This document shows positions 21,556 to 30,399 of a stretch of 61,150 bases of DNA, piece by piece; within the stretch, counting starts at the first letter, position 1; each line of letters opens with the position of its first letter. Where the stretch lies: assembly GCF_022952855.1 (NCBI RefSeq), contig NZ_JALJDX010000197.1:1-61150 (forward strand), written 5' to 3'. The notes below the pieces were generated by a model. That model did not search any database. It saw nothing but the letters and a program-made list of their open reading frames with translations, and was not told the DNA's origin. The translations under genes were made by a program, and so were the position numbers. This stretch comes from Pseudomonas sp. RGM2987 (lineage in GTDB: Bacteria; Pseudomonadota; Gammaproteobacteria; Pseudomonadales; Pseudomonadaceae).

Positions 21556-22050
21556 TTAAGCCGATATTCTCGGCACAGCGTCGTAGATCACGGTGAAGTC
21601 ACCGGTGTAAAAACCTGGACTGCGATCCACAGGCATGGAATCAGCACGAATCCTCATCTCTACCTGCGTGCCTGGCGTGGACGAGAGATCATCCACGACT
21701 TCCCGAGGGATACCGTCCAACCGGACGTTGTTGAACTTTACATTCAGAAATATGACGTTGTTTGCGCTTGTGAGCATAGCCCGCCCTCCCTCGATGTAGG
21801 CATGGATCGAACCTTCGGTATTCTTCACGTCGAAGGTCTGGCGCAAATATCCCAAGTTGTCCTTGATAGGGTCGTAATGCATGACCTCGTTCTTGCCAAA
21901 CTCGGGATCGCGGGGCTGCACATGGAACTGCTGGGTCGGAATATTCGCGCTGATATGGATGGGTGAGCGTGCATCATCGGCGCCCAATGCCAGCGAAGAA
22001 CCCAAGGCAGTAACGCCCAGGGCGATGGCGGAGGCAAGTTGCTTGAACAT
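21556..22050 (-). CDS. CS1-type fimbrial pilin subunit (second copy)
   Basis: 164 aa, signal peptide about 1-23 (SLALG, then ADDARSPIHISANIPTQQF). Its N-terminal half is nearly identical to that of the next pilin downstream, which points to recent duplication, while the C-terminal half diverges more. AGGAAAGG lies upstream of ATG 22050. It is separated from the operon's upstream part by a REPIN at 22121-22244, so its level may differ from that of the upstream genes. Confidence 0.9.
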   Translation of the reverse strand: MFKQLASAIALGVTALGSSLALGADDARSPIHISANIPTQQFHVQPRDPEFGKNEVMHYDPIKDNLGYLRQTFDVKNTEGSIHAYIEGGRAMLTSANNVIFLNVKFNNVRLDGIPREVVDDLSSTPGTQVEMRIRADSMPVDRSPGFYTGDFTVIYDAVPRISA

Positions 22051-22120
22051 GTTTGATACCTTTCCTGGTTATTAGAGAAGCGAAGAAACAACAGCATCGT
22101 CCCGCCCATCCGATACTCCC

Positions 22121-22244
22121 GTGGCGAGGGAGCTTGCTCCCGCTCGACTGCGCAGCAGTCGCAACGGTGGCCAGGCAAAAACAGCAGGGGCGGCTTCGCC
22201 CGAGGCGTCGGACCGTCCCAGCGGGAGCAAGCTCCCTCGCCACG
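22121..22244. repeat. REPIN inside the fimbrial operon
   Basis: Inverted GGAGCTTGCTCC-type REPs flank a second GC-rich hairpin (GGCTTCGCCC) in the loop. It sits between the divergent pilin gene and the two last pilin genes. Confidence 0.88.
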
Positions 22245-22278
22245 AAGATTTCGCACTGGCTCGATGTGTGGGGTTGCC

Positions 22279-22761
22279 CTACGGCGCCGTGGCGTCGAAC
22301 ACCATGTGCACCGTGCCGTAGTAGTCGCCAGGCTTGTAGTCGTCCGCCGGTTTGATGGCGGCGATTTCCAGCGGCACCTGGCGCCCCGGCCGCGCGTCGA
22401 TGGCCGTGACCACCTGGGCGGAATCCAGGGTCAGTTCGACGCCGTTGAAGCGCACGCGCAAATCGATGCGCTCCCGCCCATTGGACAGGTACGCCTCCTC
22501 CCCGAGGCGTGCGCCGATGGAGCCGTTGCTGTTCTTCACCTCGTAGGTCGCCCGCAACGGGATGAGGTCCGAGGTGATGGTGCTGAACGGCAGGCGCTGC
22601 TCGCGCTGGACCAGTTGCGGGTCGAGGGGCAGCACGTAGAAGTCGGCCGTCGGGATGGTCACGTAGAGCTCGAAGGTTTCCCGCTCGACCGCCCCCCAGG
22701 CCGAAGCCCAGGGGAGTATCAGTGCGGTGAGTGCGACGGGGCGTAGCGGTAGCTTGGTCAT
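22279..22761 (-). CDS. Divergent CS1-type pilin, probably a minor subunit
   Basis: 160 aa with a signal peptide (about 1-23, ending in WASAWG). The mature part keeps the pilin pattern (VTIPTADFYVLP, YEVKNSNGS, GTVHMVFDA) but is far from the other three. It follows the chaperone gene by 45 nt. By position and divergence it may be a minor, adaptor or anchoring subunit; this is inference. The ribosome binding site is weak. Confidence 0.82.
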   Translation of the reverse strand: MTKLPLRPVALTALILPWASAWGAVERETFELYVTIPTADFYVLPLDPQLVQREQRLPFSTITSDLIPLRATYEVKNSNGSIGARLGEEAYLSNGRERIDLRVRFNGVELTLDSAQVVTAIDARPGRQVPLEIAAIKPADDYKPGDYYGTVHMVFDATAP

Positions 22762-22806
22762 TCTGATTTACCTGTGGCGTCAACGACGACTCGGCGACGG
22801 CAGCCG

Positions 22807-23550
22807 TCAGCCTTTGATCTCGACATTTTTTGTCTTGCTGCCTTCGATCAGGGTGAAGCGGTATTCACGCCCCGCCTCCTTGTCGAATGAAAACGTGCGA
22901 CCGGCCATGACGTGATGCTTGGTGGTGGGCCGGCATTCGTTCTCTTTCTTCGCTTCGCAGTCCTTGAACTCATCGATCACCAGCACGCTGTTGCCGTTAT
23001 TGCGCATCAGGTAGCGATTGGGGTTGTCTTCGATCACGGTCTCAAAGCGGGTGTCCTTGGGGCGCACAAAGAACACTGTGCCGTAACCCGCCAACACCTT
23101 GACTCCGGCGGCCACGCGCTCCTTCTTGTACTCCTCTCGCTCTTCGGCGCTGACGGCAAACTCGTCTTCCGCTTCCGGCACCACCGGCACGAACCGCACG
23201 CGGAAATAACGCTCCTTGTCGCGGTTGCCCATGAACAGCAACCGCGTGCCCTGCACTCCGTTGGCCGGCACGATCAGCCGCGCCGGGCTGGCCATCAGGC
23301 CATCCCGGGCCTGGGCGCTGGCCTGGTTCTGCAAGGGCACCTCGCTGTAGGTGCCGTCTTCGTTGTAGATGATTTCGAGGATGTTCACTTTGACGAACGC
23401 CGTCGACGTGCCGCCGTTGAACACCCGTTTCATGTACGTGGTCTTGTTGCCGTCCAGGTAGTCGTAGACCACCCCGACACCAATCTGCGGGCCCGCCTGG
23501 GCGACGCCGCAAAACAGAGAAAACCCGACCCAAGCCAAAAGATGCTTCAT
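22807..23550 (-). CDS. CS1-type periplasmic pilus chaperone (CfaA/CooB-like)
   Basis: 247 aa with signal peptide (1-19, ending in AQA). Its immunoglobulin-like pattern matches alpha-fimbrial chaperones: SPARLIVPANGVQGTRLLFMGN resembles the strand and loop that bind subunit C termini, followed by YFRVRFVPV. A charged insert at about 130-147 (EDEFAVSAEEREEYKKER) lies between the two domains. The family caps pilins in the periplasm and delivers them to the usher. It lies between the second adhesin gene and the minor pilin gene. Confidence 0.85.
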   Translation of the reverse strand: MKHLLAWVGFSLFCGVAQAGPQIGVGVVYDYLDGNKTTYMKRVFNGGTSTAFVKVNILEIIYNEDGTYSEVPLQNQASAQARDGLMASPARLIVPANGVQGTRLLFMGNRDKERYFRVRFVPVVPEAEDEFAVSAEEREEYKKERVAAGVKVLAGYGTVFFVRPKDTRFETVIEDNPNRYLMRNNGNSVLVIDEFKDCEAKKENECRPTTKHHVMAGRTFSFDKEAGREYRFTLIEGSKTKNVEIKG

Positions 23551-23608
23551 TGCTTTTCCAACCTCATGCGTTAAACGTAATTCACTATTAGGGCGGCCCG
23601 CAGGCCGC

Positions 23609-24856
23609 TTAAACGTCCGAATCCCAGATCACCGTGACGCTGCCGGTGTAGCGTGTGGCGCCCGTGTCCAACATCTCCTCGACGCTGCCCCGGGCCACCT
23701 CGAAGTGCAGCATTGCGGGCCGACGATCGACATAGATACTCGGCTGAAACAGCTCGGTGCCACTGCCGTCACGCAACAGCGGACGCTGGTTGACCGGTTG
23801 GCCACTGGCATCAGTCAGGCCTTCGGGCAGGGTCACGCTCACGTTCACCGGCACGGCATGGTTAGTGCCGGTTTCGGTGATCGCGCAGGTGTTGCCACTG
23901 ATGTGCTGGCATTCAAGGTTCATCTTGAAACGGGACGAGGCCGAAATATGGAAGCGCTGGTCGCGGAACAGCCTTGTCGGTTTGCGACCGCTGTTCAACC
24001 AGCTTTGCCAGCCTTCCTGGGGCACCAGTTCCACCCGGTTGCCGCCGGGGGGCACCTCCACCTTGAGGTTGTGCTCGACGTCCAGTTTGAAATTGAAGGT
24101 GATTATCGAGTCGGTGGGGATCATGACGTCGCCCATGTCGAAGTCCTGCCCAGGCCCGACGCTGTAGACCAAGGACCCGATGTATTGGCCGGACGACATC
24201 TTCAACGGATTGGGCGTGCGCAGTTCGTAGCCAATAGTCAGGCTGTTGTAAAAAATGCTCGGAATCAGGTAACTGGCCCTTTTGGCGCAAGTACCTTCCA
24301 CTGGGGTCTTCCAGAAGAAGAAGTAGACGACATCATTCAAGGTGCCGTAACCGGTGGATCGACAGGGCGAGGGGGCATACATCCAGGGGGAACCGCCCCA
24401 TAACTTGGCATGAGCGGCTCTGAAATCCACGCCGCCACCTACCAACTCAACCGCACTGACCGGTAGTTGGTAGTACGAACCGATGCCGCCTATGCGTACC
24501 TGCACGATTGCAGTTTCGCCCGTACCGGTATGGGTCACTTGAGCCAGACGCCAACCGGCAGGTACGTCGAACATCGCCCCTTGACGGGGATTACCATGAC
24601 CGGCCTGGATAGGCGCATTGGAGTAGACGTTGATCAGCGCCTGAATGCTGGAAATTTTCTCCGCTTCACAGACCGCCGGATAGTATTCACAGTACCCCGA
24701 GACCGGCGTGGTGTTGCGAAAGGTAGTCTCGTCGGGCTTCGAGGGATCGGGCCTGAAGACCGCAGTGATGTCCTTGCTCAGGGCCCCGGCCGTCGATGCA
24801 CCGACCAACATCATCACTGACACCACGCTACGCACTGCTACTGGTAAACCTTTCAT
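23609..24856 (-). CDS. CS1-type fimbrial tip adhesin (CfaE/CooD/CblD-like), copy 2
   Basis: 415 aa, signal peptide about 1-25. It has an N-terminal putative receptor-binding domain (to about 205) and a C-terminal pilin domain. From about residue 205 it is nearly identical to the neighbouring 418-aa paralogue (PPGGNRVELVPQEGWQSW, ISASSRFKM, LECQHISGNTCAI, HFEVARGSVE), while the N-terminal domain differs strongly. This pattern suggests two adhesins with different ligands sharing one assembly interface. SD GAGGG lies just before ATG. Tip adhesins of this family are present once per pilus. Confidence 0.87.
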   Translation of the reverse strand: MKGLPVAVRSVVSVMMLVGASTAGALSKDITAVFRPDPSKPDETTFRNTTPVSGYCEYYPAVCEAEKISSIQALINVYSNAPIQAGHGNPRQGAMFDVPAGWRLAQVTHTGTGETAIVQVRIGGIGSYYQLPVSAVELVGGGVDFRAAHAKLWGGSPWMYAPSPCRSTGYGTLNDVVYFFFWKTPVEGTCAKRASYLIPSIFYNSLTIGYELRTPNPLKMSSGQYIGSLVYSVGPGQDFDMGDVMIPTDSIITFNFKLDVEHNLKVEVPPGGNRVELVPQEGWQSWLNSGRKPTRLFRDQRFHISASSRFKMNLECQHISGNTCAITETGTNHAVPVNVSVTLPEGLTDASGQPVNQRPLLRDGSGTELFQPSIYVDRRPAMLHFEVARGSVEEMLDTGATRYTGSVTVIWDSDV

Positions 24857-24904
24857 TTAATCCCTCACCTTCCCTTCCACCTCAGGCAGGCCAATCCGTG
24901 CCCT

Positions 24905-26161
24905 TTAAACTTCCGAATCCCAGATCACCGTGACATCGCCGGTGTAGCGCGTGGCGCCCGTGTCCAGCATCGCTTCGACGCTGCCCCGTGCCACTTCGAA
25001 ATGCAGCATTCCCAGCCTGCGGTCGACGTATAAGCCAGGCTGGAACAGCTCGGTGCCGCTGCCGTCGCGCAGTAACCGACGACGGTTGACCGGCTGCCCG
25101 GCGCCGTCCGTCAAGCCATCGGGCAGGGTTACGCTGACGTCCACCGGCACGGCGTGGCCGGTGTCGGTTTCCGAGATGGCGCAGGTGTTGCCGCTGATGT
25201 GCTGGCACTCGAGCGCCATCTTGAAACGCGAAGAAGCGGAGATATGGAAGCGCTGGTCGCGGAATAGCCGCGTGGGTTTGCGTCCGCTGTTGAGCCAGGA
25301 TTGCCAGCCTTCCTGGGGGACCAGTTCGACGCGGTTGCCGCCGGGGGGCACTTCGACTTTGAGGGTGTGTTCGACAGTCAATTTGAAGTCAAACGTAATT
25401 ATCGGATCGGAGGGGATCATGACATCGCCCATATCGAGGTCCTGACCCGGCCCAACGCTGTAGGTCAACGACCCCGTGTATAGACCGCTCGACATTTTCA
25501 GAGGGTTTGGAGTGCGCAATTCGTAGGCGAAATCCAAATATTCATAGGCCAGGCTTGGGATCAAAAAACTACTCTTTTTGGAGCATGCCGCTTCGACCGG
25601 GGTTTTCCAGAAAAAACGGTAACTCGTTGCGTTCAAGCCTCCATGACCGGTGTATCTGCAAGGTGACGGGGGATTCACCCAGCTATTCCCATACCCACCC
25701 CATAACCGGTTATGTGCCAGCGTAAGATCAATATCCGGGTTACCTATCAGATCAAGCACATTCATTGGAAGTCGGTATCTCGAGCCGATTCCTGAAAAGC
25801 GCACTTCAACAGTTTCGGTTTCACCCGTAGCAGCATGAGTTACTTGTGCGGTGCGCCAATTGGCGGGCACCTTGAACGTCGCGCCTTGTCGATAATCGGT
25901 GTGATTCGCCTGGATAGGACCGATCGAGTCGAAGCGGGTAGGCAGCTGAATACTAAACATCTTGGTGGCTGCGCAATCCGCCGGATAGATCGTGCAATAA
26001 CCAGTCACCGGTGTGGTATTGGTAAATTGATTCTCGTTTGGTTTCGAGGCATCGGGCCTGAACACCGCGCTAATATCACGGTTCAAGGCATTGGCCGCCG
26101 GCACACAAGCAAACAACAACACCGAGACCACGCAGCGCAGGGCTACCGGTAAACATTTCAT
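24905..26161 (-). CDS. CS1-type fimbrial tip adhesin (CfaE/CooD/CblD-like), copy 1
   Basis: 418 aa, signal peptide about 1-25 (ending ANA). It is paralogous to the 415-aa protein downstream: same opening (RDISAVFRPDASKP, NTTPVTGYC) and nearly identical C-terminal pilin domain, but a divergent central receptor-binding region. Paired cysteines (CTIYPADC, and CQHISGNTC near residue 315) fit disulphides found in such adhesins. GAGG lies 8-10 nt upstream of ATG. It directly follows the usher gene. Confidence 0.87.
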   Translation of the reverse strand: MKCLPVALRCVVSVLLFACVPAANALNRDISAVFRPDASKPNENQFTNTTPVTGYCTIYPADCAATKMFSIQLPTRFDSIGPIQANHTDYRQGATFKVPANWRTAQVTHAATGETETVEVRFSGIGSRYRLPMNVLDLIGNPDIDLTLAHNRLWGGYGNSWVNPPSPCRYTGHGGLNATSYRFFWKTPVEAACSKKSSFLIPSLAYEYLDFAYELRTPNPLKMSSGLYTGSLTYSVGPGQDLDMGDVMIPSDPIITFDFKLTVEHTLKVEVPPGGNRVELVPQEGWQSWLNSGRKPTRLFRDQRFHISASSRFKMALECQHISGNTCAISETDTGHAVPVDVSVTLPDGLTDGAGQPVNRRRLLRDGSGTELFQPGLYVDRRLGMLHFEVARGSVEAMLDTGATRYTGDVTVIWDSEV

Positions 26162-26249
26162 TTATACAACCTCATGAACCAACGCCAATCCCTGCAAATA
26201 ATGGTGAGAAATTGCGTGGGAGCAGCCTTGCCCCCACCATACAAACGGT

Positions 26250-28784
26250 TCACGAGCGCTGTTTCGCCGGGTCGACCGCAGCCAGCGAACTGTCCGCCAG
26301 ACTGTCCGGCGTACAACGCAAGTCACCGATCATCAGCACATCGCCGTCATCGCTGGCGTTGTCCGGATCGAGGCGGAACCGGCAGAACAACTCGTTGCCG
26401 TAACGCACTTCCAGGGTTGGCGAAGCGGCGTTCATTTCCATGGAGAAGAACCCGTCCGCCTCGCTGACGCCGCGGCTGGCGTGGTTGATCACGTGATGGC
26501 CCTTGAGCGGCTCGCCCTGCTCGTCCAGCAGGCGCCCGAGCACGGTCACGGTTTTCATTACGCTGATCTTGCGATAGTCCACGCCGCCCTTGTTCAGGTG
26601 ATAGCGGGTGCGGGCCGGCTCGATGTTCGCCGCCGGTGGGTGCACGCCCTCGAAATCGAAGGTCACCATGCTGTTGCGGTAGGCGGTGATCGGCACGAAG
26701 TTGCGGCCCGGATGCAAAGTGGTGGAGCCGCCAGTCAGGTCGTCGGCGCGCAGGACGATGTCGTCCAGGTCGGTGTCCACGTCGACGATCATTCCCGCGC
26801 CACGGTTGTGAGGCAGGCCGGTGAAGGTGGCTTTCTGGCCGCCGACGGCCACGGTGCTGCTCAGGTTCAGGCCGCCGGTGAGGTTATCGTTATAGGACGA
26901 GCGCTGGAGGAAACCGTCGCCGTAAAGCGATTCGGTACTGAAGCTGGCCATGCTGGACAGGCCCACGCCATAAGTGTCGGCCAGCGCCGTGGCGGAGACG
27001 TTCTGCAGCACATGGTCCTGGAGGTCCCGGCGGTAGGTCAGCGAGGCATTATTGTCCCGGTCGCCCTCGCGGGAGGTGCGGGTGCCGATGCTGCCGGACC
27101 AGTATTCGCCCGGCCCGCCCAGCGCCACGCTGACGCTCAGGTCCACCCCGCGATTGCGCTGGTCGTTGGTGCTCGACGTGCCGGGGCGGTCGAACACCGA
27201 CAGGCGCCAGTTGGCATCGCTGCCGCGCAGCTTGCCGCGCTGGGTCCAGCCCAGGTCGAGGCCGGTGCCCTGGACGTTGCCTTCGCTGTAGGCCAGCCGG
27301 CCGTTGACTGAGGATTTGTTGCTCAAACGATGGTTGACCGACAGCGACGAGTTGCTGGTCTGGCCGACGAACACGTTGCGCTGGCGAATCCGCGTGCCGT
27401 CCGGCAGGGTCTCGTAGGTGTTGCGGGTGTCGAGCCAACTGCGGTTGTGGCTGGCGACGACGCTGCCCTGGCCGTAGCTGTACAGGGCCTGCACGTCCAT
27501 GCCGTTGCCGTACTGTTCGGTGTGGTAGACGTTGGCGTACAGGCTGGTGTGGGAGGCCAGGGTCCAGTCAATCGACGTGCCGACTTGCAGCTTGTCCTGC
27601 ACCTGCCGGGTGGAGCCGCCGAGAATCACCCGCGGGTGCAGCAGGTAGTTGACGCCGATCCCCGCCGTTGTGAACCCCGAAGGCTGGTCTTCCCAGTTGC
27701 TCCAGAGCCGGGTTTCGCGACCGGCGAACAGATTGTAGCGCCAGCGCTCCTCCGTGCTGCTCCAGTTGTTGGGTTTGTAGACCAGTTCCTGGCTGGTGGC
27801 GGTGGTTTGTCCATCCTCGATCAGTCGCACTTCCACTTCATAGATGCCGCCGGGCAACGGACGGGTGTCGAGGCTCTGCAAGCCGGCGCTGACGGCCTGG
27901 GTGTTGATCAGCAGGCCGCTGCGATAGATCTCCACCGAGGCCTGGCGGCTGGCGGTGACATAAATGGGGTAGACGCTGGGCTTCGGATTGTCGATCACCA
28001 GGCTGTCGGAACTGCCGTACATCACGCCCAAGGCGGTGTCCGGGTTGGCGCCGAACGAACGGATCTGCCGGTTCAAGCCATCGGAGCTGGGGGTGAAGTA
28101 GCCCAGGCGGAAAAAATTGCCTTCCAGTTCGCGCTGGGTAAAGAGTTCATGGACGGCGTGGTAGACCTTGTCGTCCGGCCCACCCAGGCGCGAGAGCTGA
28201 AGGTCCAGGGACTGGCTCCAGTTGCCGACGCTGGAAACGGCGTTGAGGCCATAGCGTCCGCCGGTGTCCTGTTCCTGGCCACCGTTGAGATTGAGCTGGT
28301 TGTTGAAGATCAGGCCGAGGCTGCCGCCTTGGGGTTGATCGTGATAACGCAGGGGTTCGGTGCCGCGCTCGACATCTTGGGTAAGAATCGACAGCAGCGA
28401 GTTTTCCAGGCTGTAGTGCACTGCGAGCAACCCGGCCGTGCAATTGGTTTCACAGGCGCCTAACAGTTGTCCTTGTTTGAGCCGTTGTTCCCACTGCTCG
28501 CGCTCGATGGCCTTGATGGTGCTGTCGTGGGTGTCGGTGAATTCAAGCAAGGTAATACGATCATCTCGCGTCAAGACCACCATGGCTTCGCCGAGATACT
28601 GTTGATTGAGCTCAATACGAACGGCCAGGGGCACGTCGAAGAAGTGTGCTTCAAATTCCGCCGGCAGGCCCTTGGCCTGGGCCAGCAGGCTACTCGGCGT
28701 GGTACCGGGGGCAGTCGGCGCGGCCAATGCATTCGCGCACAACAACAGCGCGAGCGCACCCGCGATGGGTGTCATCGGTAACAT
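26250..28784 (-). CDS. CS1-type outer-membrane fimbrial usher (CfaC/CooC/TcfC-like)
   Basis: About 844 aa, the usual usher length. Signal peptide 1-20, then an N-terminal domain that receives chaperone-subunit complexes, a long beta-barrel region rich in alternating aromatic residues (about 250-680), and a C-terminal plug/CTD region. The barrel part contains LSVNHRLSNKSSVNGRLAYS and GVDLSVSVALGGPGEYW, typical usher strands. ATG 28784 is preferred over TTG 28787 because GAGAG lies 7 nt upstream. Ushers translocate and polymerise pilins. It is the second gene of the operon, after the major pilin. Confidence 0.92.
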   Translation of the reverse strand: MLPMTPIAGALALLLCANALAAPTAPGTTPSSLLAQAKGLPAEFEAHFFDVPLAVRIELNQQYLGEAMVVLTRDDRITLLEFTDTHDSTIKAIEREQWEQRLKQGQLLGACETNCTAGLLAVHYSLENSLLSILTQDVERGTEPLRYHDQPQGGSLGLIFNNQLNLNGGQEQDTGGRYGLNAVSSVGNWSQSLDLQLSRLGGPDDKVYHAVHELFTQRELEGNFFRLGYFTPSSDGLNRQIRSFGANPDTALGVMYGSSDSLVIDNPKPSVYPIYVTASRQASVEIYRSGLLINTQAVSAGLQSLDTRPLPGGIYEVEVRLIEDGQTTATSQELVYKPNNWSSTEERWRYNLFAGRETRLWSNWEDQPSGFTTAGIGVNYLLHPRVILGGSTRQVQDKLQVGTSIDWTLASHTSLYANVYHTEQYGNGMDVQALYSYGQGSVVASHNRSWLDTRNTYETLPDGTRIRQRNVFVGQTSNSSLSVNHRLSNKSSVNGRLAYSEGNVQGTGLDLGWTQRGKLRGSDANWRLSVFDRPGTSSTNDQRNRGVDLSVSVALGGPGEYWSGSIGTRTSREGDRDNNASLTYRRDLQDHVLQNVSATALADTYGVGLSSMASFSTESLYGDGFLQRSSYNDNLTGGLNLSSTVAVGGQKATFTGLPHNRGAGMIVDVDTDLDDIVLRADDLTGGSTTLHPGRNFVPITAYRNSMVTFDFEGVHPPAANIEPARTRYHLNKGGVDYRKISVMKTVTVLGRLLDEQGEPLKGHHVINHASRGVSEADGFFSMEMNAASPTLEVRYGNELFCRFRLDPDNASDDGDVLMIGDLRCTPDSLADSSLAAVDPAKQRS

Positions 28785-28912
28785 CAACGGACTCTCATGA
28801 TCAGCGAGCTTTTCGGGGTATTTCAGGTACAGGCCGACCGACTGGGGAGAACCGGCCGGCCTGCTTGCGATGCCCGGGGAACGAGGTGGCCGTCACCGGG
28901 CAGCGAATGGCC

Positions 28913-29398
28913 TTACGGGCGCGGCACGGCGTCGAAGATGACGGTCATGTCGGCGGTGTACAGGCCATTCTGGGTGGCGAGCGGCTTGGCCGGGGTGATG
29001 GTCATGTCAGCCTGGGTGCCCGGGGTGGAGGTGGCGTCATCGACCACTTCCTGGGACGTGGCGCTCAGGGTGACGCCGTTGAAGGTGGTGGTCAGGGCGA
29101 TGGCATCGCGGCCGTTGTACAGCGCAGCCGGGCCGCCTTGGATGTAGGCATTGACCGAACCTTCGGTGTTTTTCACGTTGTAGGTCTGGCGCAGCGAAGT
29201 CAGGGTGCCGCTGACCGTGTTGTAGGTCATGGTTTCATCCTTACCCCAGTTGGCGTCAGTTGGCTGCACATGGAACTGCTGGGTCGGGATGTTCGCGGTG
29301 ATGTGGATGGACGACTGCGCATCATCCAGAGCGAAAGCCAGCGAAGAACTCAGGGCCGCAGCGGTCAGGGAAGCGGCGGTTACGATTTTCATGAGCAT
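28913..29398 (-). CDS. CS1-type fimbrial major pilin (first gene of operon)
   Basis: 161 aa from ATG 29398, chosen because AGGTG lies 6 nt upstream; ATG 29392 is the alternative. Signal peptide to about residue 25 (ending SLAFA), then LDDAQSSIHITANIPTQQF. Promoter-proximal and best placed for high expression, so probably the main shaft subunit. It shares VKNTEGS, EVVDD, STPGTQADM and VIFDAVPR with the pilins at 21556 and 20967. The gap to the usher (128 bp) could allow differential expression. Confidence 0.92.
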   Translation of the reverse strand: MLMKIVTAASLTAAALSSSLAFALDDAQSSIHITANIPTQQFHVQPTDANWGKDETMTYNTVSGTLTSLRQTYNVKNTEGSVNAYIQGGPAALYNGRDAIALTTTFNGVTLSATSQEVVDDATSTPGTQADMTITPAKPLATQNGLYTADMTVIFDAVPRP

Positions 29399-29718
29399 TG
29401 TTAACACCTGTTCATAAGCAATAAAGAGAGAAGGGTTGAAGTAGCAGGCCAATACATATCGGTGTGCCCCTTCAACGCGGTGCATGATCGTCGCTCTTTA
29501 ATTAAAAATAAGCAGGAAAGTTCACCTGAGCTTGTAGTAAATCGCGCACACGAAACTGCGAAAAATACGCGGATTTCGATAAAGCGTAACTTTTAATGTA
29601 AGAGACTTCCCACAATCTCACTAGTTACGGTTAAAACACCCCACGCCTATCCGGTTTCGTCCCGCAAACATAAGGGACTGGGGTATGGTCATATTTCATT
29701 TCCTGTAGGACCCAACTA
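29399..29718. promoter_or_regulatory. AT-rich upstream region of the fimbrial operon
   Basis: This stretch is visibly richer in A+T than its neighbours and must hold the fimbrial promoter, transcribed to the left. Its composition would suit MvaT/H-NS-type silencing, which is common for fimbrial promoters. No specific site was assigned. Confidence 0.4.
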
Positions 29719-29784
29719 AGATATATCGCTTATCCAAGATATATCTATATAGGCAAAGATATATCTGAAGTCAAAGATATATCT
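29719..29784. promoter_or_regulatory. Array of four AGATATATCT palindromes, probable PadR operator
   Basis: The 10-bp palindrome AGATATATCT occurs at 29737-29746, 29757-29766 and 29775-29784, with a one-mismatch copy at 29719-29728. Centre-to-centre distances are 18, 20 and 18 bp, close to two helical turns. The array ends 33 bp before the PadR-family start codon, so autoregulation is the natural reading. E. coli YqjI also uses multiple inverted-repeat sites near its own gene. Confidence 0.75.
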
Positions 29785-29817
29785 CGGTTCTATTTATGCA
29801 GAACAGAGAGCAGATAG

Positions 29818-30399
29818 ATGACAGTCCTTTATTCCTCTTCCACTTCAGAACCCGGTTATCGCGATGGCTTCGACCGCCGCCCTCCCGGTCGCGAACGCGT
29901 CAGCCGTGGCCCACGGGTGTTCGCTGCCGGCGACTTGAAATTGCTACTGCTGGCGCTGATTGCCGAGAAGCCCGGCCACGGCTATGAGCTGATCCGCCAG
30001 ATCGAGTCCATGTTCGACGGCGCCTACACCCCCAGCCCGGGGGTGATCTACCCGACCCTGACCCACCTGGAAATGGGTAAGATGATCAGCGGCGATGCCG
30101 AGGGTGGCAAAAAATGTTACAGCGCGACCGACGCCGGACGTCTATTCCTGCAAGACCAGGCCCAAGCGCTGGATGCTGTGCGGATGCGCGTTGAAACCAG
30201 CAAGCGCACCCTGCGCGAGCAGGATCGGCCGGCGGAGATCCGTGAGGCGGTGGGCCACCTTCGCCAGGCCCTGCAGAAGCATCAAGGCCGCTGGAGCCCG
30301 GAAGAAATCCTGCGGGTACGCGCACTGCTCAATGACACCGTCAAAGCCATCGTCGACGGCCCCGCCCGTCCCTCTGTATCGGAGTCAAGCAATGACTGA
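29818..30399 (+). CDS. PadR-family transcriptional regulator (YqjI-like)
   Basis: 193 aa. A 37-residue Arg-rich N-terminal extension is followed by the PadR winged helix (about 38-115: LLLLALIAEKPGHGYELIR, SPGVIYPTLTHLEMGKMI) and a C-terminal dimerisation helix region. E. coli YqjI is a nickel-responsive repressor with a His-rich N-terminal extension; here that extension has no His or Cys, so metal sensing of that kind is not supported. ATG 29818 has AGAGAG 7 nt upstream. It overlaps the siderophore-interacting protein gene by 8 nt. The palindrome array directly upstream is the probable operator. Confidence 0.9.
   Translation: MTVLYSSSTSEPGYRDGFDRRPPGRERVSRGPRVFAAGDLKLLLLALIAEKPGHGYELIRQIESMFDGAYTPSPGVIYPTLTHLEMGKMISGDAEGGKKCYSATDAGRLFLQDQAQALDAVRMRVETSKRTLREQDRPAEIREAVGHLRQALQKHQGRWSPEEILRVRALLNDTVKAIVDGPARPSVSESSND

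Noticed and set aside
30095..30391. N-terminal extension of the siderophore-interacting protein frame
   Set aside because: It overlaps the PadR gene and is not SIP-like; ATG 30392 gives the normal family length.
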